Positions 17,338 through 25,948 of a DNA stretch of 64,000 nucleotides are shown piece after piece. A program made the translations under genes and the position numbers. Position 1 is the stretch's first letter, and each line of letters starts with the position of its first letter. The stretch spans positions 372,001-436,000 of the forward strand of contig NZ_AUFM01000015.1 in assembly GCF_000426505.1 (NCBI RefSeq), read 5' to 3'. This stretch comes from Nisaea denitrificans DSM 18348 (GTDB lineage Bacteria > Pseudomonadota > Alphaproteobacteria > Thalassobaculales > Thalassobaculaceae). The notes under the pieces were generated by a model. It was not told the DNA's origin. It saw only the letters and a list, made by a program, of their open reading frames with translations, and did not search any database.

Positions 17338-17709
17338 ATGACCCCGTTCGGCGCAAAGATCCGCGAGCTGAGAGCCGACCGTGGGGTCACCCTGAAGCAG
17401 ATGGCAACCGCCCTGCAGGTTTCCTCCGCCTATCTCTCGGCCCTGGAGCACGGCAAGAAGGGGCGTCCGACCGTCGGTCTGATCCACCAGATCTGCCAGT
17501 ATTTCGGCCTGATCTGGGACGATGCGGAGGATCTGAAGAAGCTCGCGAAACACTCGAACCCGCGTGTCGTCATCGACACGGCCGGACTCAGTCCTAAAGC
17601 GACGGAACTCGCAAACACGCTCGCCGTCCGCATCCGTGAGCTGGATGACCCGCGGATCGACACCCTGCTCGCCGAACTCGCGCCGCCGGGCAAGGGGCCA
17701 CGTCACTGA
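17338..17709 (+). CDS. XRE-family helix-turn-helix transcriptional regulator
   Basis: A 123-residue protein with a lambda-repressor-type HTH over residues about 6-60 (IRELRADRGVTLKQMATAL, VSSAYLSALEHGKKGRP, LIHQICQYFGL). It is followed by a short helical tail without a recognisable ligand domain. The ATG at 17338 is preferred because earlier starts lie inside the Smr gene. It may form an operon with lutABC-smr, making it a candidate regulator of the cluster, but no operator was identified. It converges on hslU with a 16-bp gap. Confidence 0.82.
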   Translation: MTPFGAKIRELRADRGVTLKQMATALQVSSAYLSALEHGKKGRPTVGLIHQICQYFGLIWDDAEDLKKLAKHSNPRVVIDTAGLSPKATELANTLAVRIRELDDPRIDTLLAELAPPGKGPRH

Positions 17710-17725
17710 GCGCGGCGATGTCCCG

Positions 17726-19033
17726 TCAGAGGATAAACTTGCTGAGATCGGTGTTTTTCGCCAGCTCGCCCACCCGTTCGTTTACGTAAGCCGCATCGAT
17801 CTTCAGCGTCTCGCCGCTCTTGTCGGAGGCGGTGAAGCTGATTTCGTCGAGCAGCTTTTCCATCACCGTGTGCAGCCGGCGGGCGCCGATATTCTCGACA
17901 TTCTTGTTGATGTCGACCGTCAGGTCGGCGAGCGCGTCGATGGCGTCGTCGGTGAAATCGAGCGTGACTTCCTCGGTTGCCATCAGGGCCGTGTACTGGC
18001 GCAGCAGGCTGTTTTCCGGCTCCGTCAGGATACGGCGGAAATCGTCCCGCTCCAGTGCCCGCAGCTCGACCCGGTTCGGCAGACGGCCCTGCAGTTCAGG
18101 AAGCAGGTCCGAGGGTTTCGCCAGATGGAAGGCGCCGCTGGCGATGAACAGCACGAAGTCGGTCTTCACCGAGCCGTACTTGGTCGCAACCGTGGTGCCC
18201 TCGATCAGTGGCAGCAGGTCGCGCTGCACGCCCTCGCGGCTGACGTCACCGCCACGCTCCGCACGGCTGGTGATCTTGTCAATCTCGTCCAGGAAGACGA
18301 TGCCGTTCTGCTCTGCCGTCTCGATGGCCTGGCGCACGACCTTTTCCTCGTCGAGCAGCTTGTCCGCCTCTTCCTCGACCAGAACCTTGTAGGATTCCGC
18401 CACCGCCATGCGGCGTTTCTTGGTGCGACCGCCGAAGGCCTTGCCGAACATGTCGTTCAGATTGAGCATGCCCATCTGCGCGCCTGGCATGCCGGGGATC
18501 TCGAAGGTCGGCATCCCGCCGCCGCCGGAATCTTCGGTCTCGATCTCGATTTCTTTTTCGTCGAGCTGGCCCTCGCGCAGCATGATGCGGAATTTCTGCT
18601 TGGTGTCCGGGCTCGCGTTTTCGCCGACCAGGGCTTCGACCACCCGGTCCTCGGCCGCCAGTTCCGCCTTGGCATGCACATCTTTGCGCATTTTCTCGCG
18701 GACCTGGCTGATCGCGATCTCCACGAGGTCACGGATGATCTGCTCGACGTCCCGGCCGACATAGCCGACTTCGGTAAATTTGGTCGCCTCGACCTTGATA
18801 AACGGCGCTTCCGCGAGTTTGGCGAGGCGCCGGGCGATTTCCGTCTTGCCGACGCCGGTCGGGCCGATCATCAGGATGTTCTTCGGCTGCACTTCCTCGC
18901 GGATGTCGTCGGCCAGCTGCTGGCGCCGCCAGCGGTTGCGCAGGGCGATGGCGACGGCGCGCTTGGCGTCGTTCTGGCCGATGATGAAGCGGTCGAGCTC
19001 GGAAACAATTTCACGCGGGCTGAAGGCGGACAT
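17726..19033 (-). CDS. hslU: ATP-dependent protease ATPase subunit HslU
   Basis: A 435-residue AAA+ unfoldase that feeds substrates to the HslV peptidase. The N-terminus [20 protein letters not shown] is standard. Walker [17 protein letters not shown] lies at about residues 57-72, followed by the GYVGRDVE pore motif, the intermediate I-domain and Walker [11 protein letters not shown]. Sensor regions and the C-terminal ending DLSKFIL, which docks into HslV, are present. The open frame extends 5 codons to a TTG at 19048, but ATG 19033 matches the family start. It lies 52 bp downstream of hslV. Confidence 0.95.
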   Translation of the reverse strand: MSAFSPREIVSELDRFIIGQNDAKRAVAIALRNRWRRQQLADDIREEVQPKNILMIGPTGVGKTEIARRLAKLAEAPFIKVEATKFTEVGYVGRDVEQIIRDLVEIAISQVREKMRKDVHAKAELAAEDRVVEALVGENASPDTKQKFRIMLREGQLDEKEIEIETEDSGGGGMPTFEIPGMPGAQMGMLNLNDMFGKAFGGRTKKRRMAVAESYKVLVEEEADKLLDEEKVVRQAIETAEQNGIVFLDEIDKITSRAERGGDVSREGVQRDLLPLIEGTTVATKYGSVKTDFVLFIASGAFHLAKPSDLLPELQGRLPNRVELRALERDDFRRILTEPENSLLRQYTALMATEEVTLDFTDDAIDALADLTVDINKNVENIGARRLHTVMEKLLDEISFTASDKSGETLKIDAAYVNERVGELAKNTDLSKFIL

Positions 19034-19085
19034 GCGTGGGGCTACCAATCGTCAGGATGCAGGGGCTGATTCACGTATCAGCGCG

Positions 19086-19649
19086 TTATTCGGTATCGAG
19101 CATCTCGAGGGTGAGATTCTCGTTCGTATAGATGCAGATACCGGCGGCGATCTTCATCGCCTTGCGGGCGATCGCCTCTGCATCCATGCCGTCCAGATCC
19201 ACCAGGGCGCGGGCGGCGGAGAGGGCGAAGGTGCCGCCGGAGCCGATGCCGATCAGTCCGTCCTCCGGCTCCAGCACGTCACCGTTGCCGGTCAGCACCA
19301 GGGAAGTCGTCTTGTCGGCCACGGCCATCATGGCTTCCAGACGGCGCAGATAGCGGTCGGTGCGCCAGTCCTTGGCCAGCTCGACCGCGGCCCGGGTCAG
19401 CTGGCCCGGATGTTTCTCCAGCTTTTCCTCCAGCCGCTCGAACAGGGTGAAGGCATCGGCGGTGGCGCCGGCGAATCCGGCGATCACATCGCCATTGCCG
19501 ATCCGGCGGACCTTGCGGGCCTGCGCCTTCATCACGGTATTGCCGAAGCTGACCTGACCGTCGCCGGCGACCACCACGCGCCCGTTCTTGCGAACGGAAA
19601 GGATTGTGGTGCCGTGCCACTGGATCGGGTCTGCGGCCTGATTGCTCAT
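19086..19649 (-). CDS. hslV: ATP-dependent protease peptidase subunit HslV
   Basis: A 187-residue threonine peptidase, the proteolytic core of the HslVU heat-shock protease. The nucleophile is Thr14 in [11 protein letters not shown], so a 13-residue propeptide ending in HG must be removed; this extension is usual in alphaproteobacteria. Other motifs are [18 protein letters not shown] and [17 protein letters not shown] much longer frame runs upstream on the same strand through hisB but is a shadow; ATG 19649 with the AGTTCTC leader is the family start. hslU follows. Confidence 0.95.
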   Translation of the reverse strand: MSNQAADPIQWHGTTILSVRKNGRVVVAGDGQVSFGNTVMKAQARKVRRIGNGDVIAGFAGATADAFTLFERLEEKLEKHPGQLTRAAVELAKDWRTDRYLRRLEAMMAVADKTTSLVLTGNGDVLEPEDGLIGIGSGGTFALSAARALVDLDGMDAEAIARKAMKIAAGICIYTNENLTLEMLDTE

Positions 19650-19677
19650 GAGAACTCCATGGGTAACGTGCCTGTCC

Positions 19678-19706
19678 AATTTGGGCATCGGACGGATAAC
19701 GTCAAG
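19678..19706 (-). promoter_or_regulatory. Candidate heat-shock (RpoH-type) promoter of hslVU
   Basis: On the minus strand CTTGACG (19706-19700) is separated by 14 bp from CCCAAATT (19685-19678), resembling the sigma-32 pattern CTTGAAA-N14-CCCCATNT. The predicted start would fall some 20 bp before the hslV ATG. hslVU is a sigma-32 target in other proteobacteria. The -10 part is imperfect, so this is a candidate only. Confidence 0.4.
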
Positions 19707-19757
19707 AGAACGCTTTTGACAAGGGTGGAAGCATAGAGAGAACTTGCGGTCCGGTGA

Positions 19758-19786
19758 TTGGCATTTCGCCGTACTTCCTGCTACAT
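19758..19786 (+). promoter_or_regulatory. Candidate promoter of the his operon
   Basis: TTGGCA (19758-19763), a 17-bp spacer and CTACAT (19781-19786) give a plausible housekeeping promoter with a leader of about 25 nt before the hisB ATG at 19818. A GGGAGCAG ribosome-binding sequence follows at 19805-19812. The match is moderate. Confidence 0.4.
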
Positions 19787-19817
19787 AGCCGCCGTATATT
19801 GCTTGGGAGCAGAACCC

Positions 19818-20426
19818 ATGTCGGACAACCGCCGCGCAACCGTCAAGCGCGTGACCAACGAGACCAGCATTTCCGTCGAGCTTTCGCTGGACGGGACCGG
19901 GAAATATGACGTCGAGACCGGAATCGGTTTCCTCGACCATATGCTGGAGCAACTGTCCCGACATTCCCTGATGGATCTGAAGGTCCGGGCCGAGGGCGAT
20001 CTGCATATCGACGCCCACCACACCACCGAGGATTGCGGCTGGGCCATCGGCGATGCGCTGTCGAAGGCGCTGAAGGACCGCAAGGGCATCAACCGCTACG
20101 GCTCCTGCTATCTGCCGATGGACGAGGCGCTGAGCCGGGTTGCGCTGGATTGCTCGAACCGGCCCTTTCTGGTCTGGCGCGCGAGCATGCCGGCACAGAA
20201 GCTGGGCGACATGGACACGGAGCTGTTCCGCGAGTTCTTCCAGGCCTTCTCTCAGGCGGCCGGGCTGACCCTGCATATCGAGAACCTGTATGGTGACAAC
20301 ACGCACCATATCGTCGAGTCCATTTTCAAAGGCGTCGGTCGGGCGTTGCGGGTCGCCATTGAAATCGACCAGCGTCGCGCCGATGCCGTGCCCTCGACCA
20401 AAGGCACCCTCGGGGGGAGCCTGTGA
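19818..20426 (+). CDS. hisB: Imidazoleglycerol-phosphate dehydratase
   Basis: A 202-residue enzyme of histidine synthesis that dehydrates imidazole glycerol phosphate to imidazole acetol phosphate. The metal-binding histidine motifs are visible: [27 protein letters not shown], and later [24 protein letters not shown]. It is monofunctional, without the HisB-N phosphatase domain of enterobacteria. ATG 19818 has a GGGAGCAG leader; the frame upstream is spurious. First gene of the his cluster, overlapping hisH by GTGA. Confidence 0.95.
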   Translation: MSDNRRATVKRVTNETSISVELSLDGTGKYDVETGIGFLDHMLEQLSRHSLMDLKVRAEGDLHIDAHHTTEDCGWAIGDALSKALKDRKGINRYGSCYLPMDEALSRVALDCSNRPFLVWRASMPAQKLGDMDTELFREFFQAFSQAAGLTLHIENLYGDNTHHIVESIFKGVGRALRVAIEIDQRRADAVPSTKGTLGGSL

Positions 20427-21100
20427 CCGCTTCGGGCGGCCGGACCACAGTCGCAGTCGTTGATTACGGGTCCGGCAACCTCCGTTCGGTGGCGAAAGCC
20501 TTCGAACGGGTGGCTTCCGAACATGGCAAAGGCACAGAGATCGTCGTGACGTCCGACCCGGCGGTGGTGCGCGCGGCCGGGCGGATCGTGCTGCCGGGGG
20601 TCGGTGCCTTCGCCGATTGCCGGAGCGGCCTCTACGGCCTGCCGGGCATGGTCGAGGCGCTGTCCGATGCCGTGCTTGAAAACGGCACGCCTTTCCTCGG
20701 CATCTGCGTCGGCATGCAGCTCATGGCGGAGCGCGGGTTGGAGCACGTGACCTCGGAAGGGCTCGGCTGGATCGGCGGCGAGGTCCGCCTGATCGAACCC
20801 GCGCCGGCGCCGGACGGCCGTGCGCTGAAGGTTCCGCATATGGGCTGGAACCGTCTGAACCTCATTCAGCCGGAGCATCCGCTGCTGAAGGGTATCGAAG
20901 ACGGCGCCTATGTTTACTATGTTCATTCCTACCTGTTCGACGTGGCAGATCGCTCCGACCTGATCGCATCAAGCGACTATGGCGGCGAGATCGCCGCGCT
21001 TGTCGGGCGTGATAATTATTTCGGAACCCAGTTCCACCCGGAAAAGAGCCAGGCCAACGGGCTTGCCTTCATCCGGAATTTTCTCGACTGGACCCCGTGA
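20423..21100 (+). CDS. hisH: Imidazole glycerol phosphate synthase, glutamine amidotransferase subunit HisH
   Basis: A 225-residue class I glutaminase that supplies ammonia to HisF. The nucleophile elbow [14 protein letters not shown] carries the catalytic Cys, and the C-terminal [13 protein letters not shown] holds the His-Glu pair. The N-terminal [19 protein letters not shown] is typical. The GTG start overlaps the hisB stop by four bases, indicating translational coupling. Unlike the usual hisH-hisA junction, a GNAT gene separates it from hisA here. Confidence 0.95.
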   Translation: MTASGGRTTVAVVDYGSGNLRSVAKAFERVASEHGKGTEIVVTSDPAVVRAAGRIVLPGVGAFADCRSGLYGLPGMVEALSDAVLENGTPFLGICVGMQLMAERGLEHVTSEGLGWIGGEVRLIEPAPAPDGRALKVPHMGWNRLNLIQPEHPLLKGIEDGAYVYYVHSYLFDVADRSDLIASSDYGGEIAALVGRDNYFGTQFHPEKSQANGLAFIRNFLDWTP

Positions 21101-21111
21101 GGGAGAGCGGC

Positions 21112-21666
21112 ATGGACGACAGCGACGCTGAACCACAATTTCCGCCGGTCCCCACGGTCGAAATGCTGACCGAGTTCGGTCCCGGCGACCTGCAGGACCT
21201 GTCGGACGCGGCGGAAGCGGCGATCAAGGACGGCGGCGGCTTCGGCTGGATTACCCCGCCGCAGCGGGAGACGCTGGAAGCCTTCTGGCGCGGGGTTCTG
21301 CTGATCCCGGAGCGGGATCTCTTTGTCGGCCGGCTCGACGGGGTGATCGCCGGATCCTGCCAGGTCCAGAAACCCGCACGGAACAACGAGGCGCAGCGCC
21401 ATACCTGCAGCCTGACGACGACCTTTGTCGCGCCATGGGCCCGGGGGCACGGTCTTTCCCGGGATCTGATGGAGATCGCGGAGAAGCATGCGCGGGACCA
21501 GGGTTTCAAGGTGTTGACGCTGGATGTGCGCGAGACCCAGCATGCCGCCATCCGGCTCTACGAGCGGCTCGGGTATGTCCGGTTCGGCAGCCTGCCGCAT
21601 TATGCCTATGTGCGGGACGGCTACGTCTCCGGGCACTTCTTTTACAAGGAACTGGACGCGGAATGA
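21112..21666 (+). CDS. GNAT family N-acetyltransferase embedded in the his operon
   Basis: A 184-residue GCN5-related acetyltransferase. The acetyl-CoA-binding region reads [30 protein letters not shown], followed by [25 protein letters not shown], the classic motif A and B pattern. Start choice: ATG 21112 has GGGAGAGCGG just upstream, while a GTG at 21097 overlaps the hisH stop and cannot be excluded. Its stop overlaps the hisA ATG by four bases, so it is translationally coupled inside the pathway. Its substrate is unknown; a link to histidine or a pathway intermediate is only suggested by position. Confidence 0.88.
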   Translation: MDDSDAEPQFPPVPTVEMLTEFGPGDLQDLSDAAEAAIKDGGGFGWITPPQRETLEAFWRGVLLIPERDLFVGRLDGVIAGSCQVQKPARNNEAQRHTCSLTTTFVAPWARGHGLSRDLMEIAEKHARDQGFKVLTLDVRETQHAAIRLYERLGYVRFGSLPHYAYVRDGYVSGHFFYKELDAE

Positions 21667-22406
21667 TCCTGTTTCCCGCGATTGACCTGAAGGGCGGCCA
21701 GTGTGTCCGGCTGCTCAAGGGCGAGATGAATACGGCGACGGTCTTCAACGACGATCCGGGCGCCCAGGCGCGGCTGTTCCAGGACGCCGGGTGCGGCTGG
21801 GTTCATGTGGTCGATCTGGACGGCGCCTTTGCCGGCGAGACCCGGAACGGGGAGGCGGTCGACCGTATCCTCGCGGCGGTCGACGTGCCGGTGCAGCTCG
21901 GCGGCGGCATCCGCGACATGGCGGCGATCGATGCCTGGCTCGAAAAGGGCATCGCCCGGGTCATTCTCGGCACCGTGGCGCTGCGCGATCCCGAGCTGGT
22001 GAAGGCGGCCTGCGCGCGCCATCCGGGCCGCATCGCGGTCGGCATCGATGCCCGCGACGGCATGGTCGCGGTCGAGGGCTGGGCCGAAACCTCGACCCTG
22101 TCGGCCGTCGATCTCGCCCGCCGGTTCGAAGGCTGCGGTGTGGCGGCGATCATCTTCACCGATATCGACCGGGACGGCGCGCTCGGCGGCGTCAATGTGG
22201 CGGCGACAGCCGCACTGGCCAACGCGATCTCCACGCCGGTGATTGCCAGCGGCGGCGTGGCCTCGCTTGAGGACCTGGCGGCACTGAAAGCGGCGGGCGC
22301 ACCGGGCATTGCCGGCGCGATCTCCGGCCGGGCGCTCTATGACGGGCGGATCGATCTTGCCGAGGCGGTCGCGTTGCTGGCCGCGCCCGAAGCGGAGGCC
22401 GTCTGA
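21663..22406 (+). CDS. hisA: ProFAR isomerase HisA
   Basis: A 247-residue TIM-barrel isomerase that opens the ribose ring of 5'-ProFAR to PRFAR. N-terminal [19 protein letters not shown] carries the catalytic Asp, and the phosphate-binding motifs QLGGGIRD and VIASGGVAS are visible, as is [12 protein letters not shown]. The ATG overlaps the GNAT stop by ATGA and its own stop shares a base with hisF (TGATG). No signs of the bifunctional PriA variant. Confidence 0.95.
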   Translation: MILFPAIDLKGGQCVRLLKGEMNTATVFNDDPGAQARLFQDAGCGWVHVVDLDGAFAGETRNGEAVDRILAAVDVPVQLGGGIRDMAAIDAWLEKGIARVILGTVALRDPELVKAACARHPGRIAVGIDARDGMVAVEGWAETSTLSAVDLARRFEGCGVAAIIFTDIDRDGALGGVNVAATAALANAISTPVIASGGVASLEDLAALKAAGAPGIAGAISGRALYDGRIDLAEAVALLAAPEAEAV

Positions 22407-23167
22407 TGCTGACAGCGCGCGTGATCCCCTGCCTCGACGTGAAGGACGGCCGTGTCGTCAAGGGCGTCAATTTTCTCGATCTGGTCGATGCCGGCGATCC
22501 GGTGGAGCAGGCCAAGATCTATGACCGCGAAGGCGCGGACGAGCTTTGTTTCCTCGACATCACCGCCAGCCATGAGGAACGGGATACCCTGTTCGACGTT
22601 GTCGGCCGGACGGCGGAGCAGTGCTTCATGCCGCTGACCGTCGGCGGCGGGGTGCGGACGCTGGAGGATATCCGCAAGCTGCTGCTGGCCGGTGCCGACA
22701 AGGTGTCGATCAACACGGCGGCGGTGAAGGACCCTGATTTCGTGCGCCGGGCGGCGGAGAAATTCGGCAGCCAGTGCATTGTCGTGGCGGTGGATGCGAA
22801 AAGCGTCGGGCCGGACAGGTACGAGATCTTTACCCATGGCGGCCGCGAGGCGACCGGCATCGACGCCGTGGCCTGGTCCCGGCGGATGACCGAATACGGC
22901 GCAGGCGAGATCCTGCTGACCTCGATGGACCGGGACGGCACCAAGCAGGGCTTCAACCTGCCGCTGACCCGGGCGATTTCCGATGCGGTGAGCATTCCGG
23001 TGATTGCCAGCGGCGGTGTCGGCACGCTGGAGCATTTCGCCGAAGGTATTCTAGAGGGTCATGCCTCGGCGGTTCTGGCCGCTTCCGTCTTCCATTTCGG
23101 CACGTTCCGCATCGCCGAGGCAAAAGCGGCGATGGCAAAGGCCGGTGTTCCCGTGAGGCCGCAATGA
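22406..23167 (+). CDS. hisF: Imidazole glycerol phosphate synthase, cyclase subunit HisF
   Basis: A 253-residue TIM barrel that, with HisH, makes imidazole glycerol phosphate and AICAR from PRFAR. N-terminal [20 protein letters not shown] contains the catalytic Asp11, and [15 protein letters not shown] contains the second catalytic Asp. Phosphate-binding loops are [10 protein letters not shown] and [14 protein letters not shown]. It overlaps hisA by one base and hisE by four. Confidence 0.96.
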   Translation: MLTARVIPCLDVKDGRVVKGVNFLDLVDAGDPVEQAKIYDREGADELCFLDITASHEERDTLFDVVGRTAEQCFMPLTVGGGVRTLEDIRKLLLAGADKVSINTAAVKDPDFVRRAAEKFGSQCIVVAVDAKSVGPDRYEIFTHGGREATGIDAVAWSRRMTEYGAGEILLTSMDRDGTKQGFNLPLTRAISDAVSIPVIASGGVGTLEHFAEGILEGHASAVLAASVFHFGTFRIAEAKAAMAKAGVPVRPQ

Positions 23168-23484
23168 GCGAGCATATTCTCGACCGGCTGCACGCCGTCA
23201 TCGCCAGCCGCAAGGGCGCCGCTCCGGAAAGCTCCTACACGGCGAAGCTCTTCGACAAGGGCCCGAAGAAGATTGCCCAGAAGGTCGGCGAGGAAGCGGT
23301 CGAGGCTGTTATCGAGGCCGTTGCCGGGGACCATGACGGGCTGACGGCGGAGAGTGCCGACCTGCTGTATCATCTGCTCGTGCTGTGGAGTGCGTCCGGG
23401 GTGAAGCCGGAGGATGTCTGGGCCGAGCTGGCGCGCCGCGAGGGCCTGTCCGGGATCGAGGAAAAGGCCAGCCGCTCGGAGTGA
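23164..23484 (+). CDS. hisE: Phosphoribosyl-ATP pyrophosphatase
   Basis: A 106-residue all-alpha NTP pyrophosphatase that removes pyrophosphate from PR-ATP in the second step of histidine synthesis. The MazG-like metal site is seen in [13 protein letters not shown] and [13 protein letters not shown]. It is a stand-alone HisE, not fused to HisI. The ATG overlaps the hisF stop (ATGA). hisI, hisG, hisD and hisC are not in the window and must lie elsewhere. Confidence 0.94.
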   Translation: MSEHILDRLHAVIASRKGAAPESSYTAKLFDKGPKKIAQKVGEEAVEAVIEAVAGDHDGLTAESADLLYHLLVLWSASGVKPEDVWAELARREGLSGIEEKASRSE

Positions 23485-23515
23485 GGGCGGCCGGTTGGAA
23501 GCGAGGGGAAGTTCG

Positions 23516-23881
23516 ATGTCCTATGATGAGCAGAATGTGTTCGCCAAGATCCTGCGCGGCGAAATTCCCAACAAGACCGTCTATGAGGACGATCATGTCC
23601 TCGCCTTCGAGGATATCCAGCCCCAGGCCCCGGTGCATGTGCTGGTGATCCCGAAGGGCCCCTACAAGAGCATGAACGAATTCTCCGAGCAGGCCAGCGA
23701 TGAAGAGATCGTCGCCTGGGTCCGGGCCATCGGCAAGGTCACGAAAATCATGGAAGCCCGCGAGGATGGATATCGTCTGATCGTCAACACGGGTGAAAAT
23801 GGTGTGCAGGAAGTTCCGCATCTCCATATCCACCTGCTTGGCGGCCGACGTCTTGGCCGGATGTTGCAGAAGCAGGACTGA
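23516..23881 (+). CDS. HIT (histidine triad) family nucleotide-binding hydrolase
   Basis: A 121-residue HINT-type protein that hydrolyses phosphoramidate or acyl bonds on AMP. The N-terminal FAKILRGEIPNKTVYEDDHVLAFEDIQPQAPVHVLVIPK and the catalytic triad HLHIHLLGG are clear. The ATG follows GCGAGGGGAAGTTCG, a good ribosome-binding site, 31 bp after hisE, so it likely closes the operon. Its place after hisE is frequent in alphaproteobacteria. Confidence 0.93.
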   Translation: MSYDEQNVFAKILRGEIPNKTVYEDDHVLAFEDIQPQAPVHVLVIPKGPYKSMNEFSEQASDEEIVAWVRAIGKVTKIMEAREDGYRLIVNTGENGVQEVPHLHIHLLGGRRLGRMLQKQD

Positions 23882-23911
23882 CGCCGGGCAGGGCGGTGAG
23901 ATTACAGGAGG

Positions 23912-24310
23912 TTATTCCCCCTCTACGATCCGCATTGTATCGCCCCAGAACGAATAGAGCCCGTTGAGCACCGCGGCAAATTCGAGGCTGCGATAGGCCC
24001 AGGCGATTTCCTGTCCTTCCAGTGAAAAATAGTCCGCGTCCCCTTTCAGGGGGCAGTGCGTGACCTTGTCCTGCCGGGTGAGCGGCACGGTCAGGGACTG
24101 CTCCGGCAGGTAGAGCCGTGGCTCGTAGGCGCGGCGCCCGATCTCGATCACACGCACCGCATCCATACTGTCCGCGACGAGGCGGTCGCCGAAAAAGATA
24201 CGGACCCTGCGCCCGGCGGGCTGCACCACCATGAAATGATGCGGATTGGCGGGATTGCGGATCGCTCCCTCGACCGGGGCGACGGTGTCGGGCAAATCAT
24301 TCTCTGCCAC
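23912..24310 (-). CDS. DUF427 domain-containing protein
   Basis: A 132-residue protein covering one DUF427 domain. Recognised by RVRIFFGDRLVADSMDAVRVIE near the middle, followed by YLPEQSL, and the conserved THCPLKGDADYFSLEG with EIAWAYRSLEFA. The domain is a small beta-sandwich of unknown function found across bacteria. It converges on the HIT gene with a 30-bp gap and is divergent from the pentapeptide-repeat gene over a 300-bp spacer. Confidence 0.85.
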   Translation of the reverse strand: MAENDLPDTVAPVEGAIRNPANPHHFMVVQPAGRRVRIFFGDRLVADSMDAVRVIEIGRRAYEPRLYLPEQSLTVPLTRQDKVTHCPLKGDADYFSLEGQEIAWAYRSLEFAAVLNGLYSFWGDTMRIVEGE

Positions 24311-24610
24311 AGATATTCTCCCTTGATGACCAAGACTGAAGATCTTGGGTGCGGCGATCCAATCTGCAAGGACACGGATGCGCGAACCGGCGCCCGATTG
24401 AGTTGCAAATAAGTCTTTAGGTAGGGGTGATTTAAGGATTAGCTTTTAATCCACACCATAGAGTGTTGATTTTATTGATTGATATGCGCCTTTGGGTTGA
24501 TTAAAGTAAAACTCTAAATAGGTACCAATATATAGACAAAACAGTATCCATTTTTTCTATATGTTGTTGTCTGTTTACCAGACGCTCGAATACTGGCCTG
24601 GAATTGAACA
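24311..24610. other. AT-rich spacer between DUF427 and the pentapeptide-repeat gene
   Basis: A 300-bp gene-free stretch. The part at about 24405-24580 is far richer in A and T than the surrounding genes, with runs such as TTTTTTCTATATG and several TTGATT/TTGATTGA words. It should hold the promoters of both divergent genes, but several -10-like hexamers compete and no single promoter can be chosen. No tRNA, hairpin with T-tract or ORF of note was seen. Confidence 0.5.
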
Positions 24611-25873
24611 ATGATTGTCGATGAACTTCAGCAAGAACTCGACAAAACCGTCTCGAAACACGAGGCGTTTTTGCGGCGCTATCCGGGCGGTGAAATTGCC
24701 GATCTGAGGCAGCGCGACTTGCGCGGTGTTCGTTTGCCGGGTGCGGATTTGCGTCAGGCTTTGCTCGCGGGTGCCAACCTGCAGAACAGCGTCTTTGCCG
24801 GTGCCAATCTTTCCGACGCCCAGATGCTGACGGCGCGCCTCAGCAATTCCGACCTGTCGGGCAGCCGCCTCGTCGGTGCTAATTTGCGGGGGGCCTCTCT
24901 CGCCGGCGCGAAGCTGATGGCGACGGACATGACCAATGCCGATCTGCGGCCAATGAAGCTCCGCGACGTGCATCATGCGATCGAGCAGGTAGCCGATCTG
25001 CAGAACAGCGATATGTCCGAAGCTAAGCTGATCCATACCGACCTCACCAATGCCAATCTTTCGGGTGCTGTTGCGGTCAACGCGAATTTCTCCGCCGCAA
25101 AGCTGGTCGGCGCCAATCTTCATCATGCCGACCTCAGCCGGACCATCTTCAAGGATGCGGTGCTGCAGAACGCTAATCTTCAGGGCGCTAACCTGACCCA
25201 GGCGCAGCTGCGCAACAGTGACCTTTCCGGCGCGGATCTGCGCTCCTGCAATTTTGACGGCGCGGATCTGACCGATGCGGACCTGACCGATTGCCGGATT
25301 GCCACCGGCATGGAGAATCTGCCGGACGATATCCGGCACCGGCTCATCGAGCACTTTCACTGGGTTTCCTCCGGCGGGACCAAAGGCACGCGCGGGGATT
25401 TCCGGGATACGGATCTTTCCGGCATGGATTTGAGCGGGACCGAACTCAGCGCGGCGGAAATGTCCCGGGTTAAACTGAACGGCACGAAGCTGAAGGGCGC
25501 GTCCCTTCGGCTCGCCAACCTGCAGAACGCCAACCTGACCCAGGCGGACCTGACCCGCGTCGACTTGCGCGGGACCAATCTGAAAGATGCGGATCTGAGC
25601 GGCGCGACCCTGGTTTCCGCCCGGCTGTCCCGGATTTCGATCCTGAAACCGGGCACGCTTGAGGTGTTGCGGGAATGGCCGACGGATCTGCGTGGCGCCA
25701 CACTGGTCGGTGCGGACTTGCAGCGCGCCGATTTCGCCGGCGCCCTTGTTGAAGATACCTGCTTCGATCATGCGGACGTGACCCATGCCAGCTTTACCGA
25801 AGTGGCGGTGCGGTCCTGTTCCTTCCTTGATGTGCGTGGTGGTGACCCCGCCATGCTGGAAGAAAACTCCTAG
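24611..25873 (+). CDS. Pentapeptide-repeat protein
   Basis: A 420-residue protein built mainly of A(D/N)LXX pentapeptide repeats, expected to form a right-handed quadrilateral beta-helix. Repeats fill about residues 33-115, 135-233 and 255-400. They are broken by segments around residues 115-135 (RDVHHAIEQVADLQN) and 234-262 (DDIRHRLIEHFHWVSSGG). The second break matches the helix-plus-H..W..SGG..G cap often seen before a repeat block, and the N-terminus (LDKTVSKHEAFLRRYPGGE) looks like a similar cap. There is no signal peptide, so it is probably cytoplasmic. Some relatives mimic DNA and protect gyrase; nothing here proves that. Confidence 0.88.
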   Translation: MIVDELQQELDKTVSKHEAFLRRYPGGEIADLRQRDLRGVRLPGADLRQALLAGANLQNSVFAGANLSDAQMLTARLSNSDLSGSRLVGANLRGASLAGAKLMATDMTNADLRPMKLRDVHHAIEQVADLQNSDMSEAKLIHTDLTNANLSGAVAVNANFSAAKLVGANLHHADLSRTIFKDAVLQNANLQGANLTQAQLRNSDLSGADLRSCNFDGADLTDADLTDCRIATGMENLPDDIRHRLIEHFHWVSSGGTKGTRGDFRDTDLSGMDLSGTELSAAEMSRVKLNGTKLKGASLRLANLQNANLTQADLTRVDLRGTNLKDADLSGATLVSARLSRISILKPGTLEVLREWPTDLRGATLVGADLQRADFAGALVEDTCFDHADVTHASFTEVAVRSCSFLDVRGGDPAMLEENS

Positions 25874-25948
25874 GTCACATTGCGGTTTTCCTGAAAACAG
25901 GCCAGATCGGCTCATAACCAACCGGGAGATACTCTTGGTGGAGCGGTT

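Noticed and set aside
19716-19744. TTGACA upstream of hisB as a promoter
   Set aside because: The -35 is perfect, but no acceptable -10 lies at 16-18 bp; the TTGGCA/CTACAT pair at 19758 is a better candidate.
24405-24600. AT-rich spacer as a mobile element, phage attachment site or small RNA
   Set aside because: No integrase, inverted terminal repeat, direct-repeat pair or hairpin with T-tract could be seen, so only the composition is reported.
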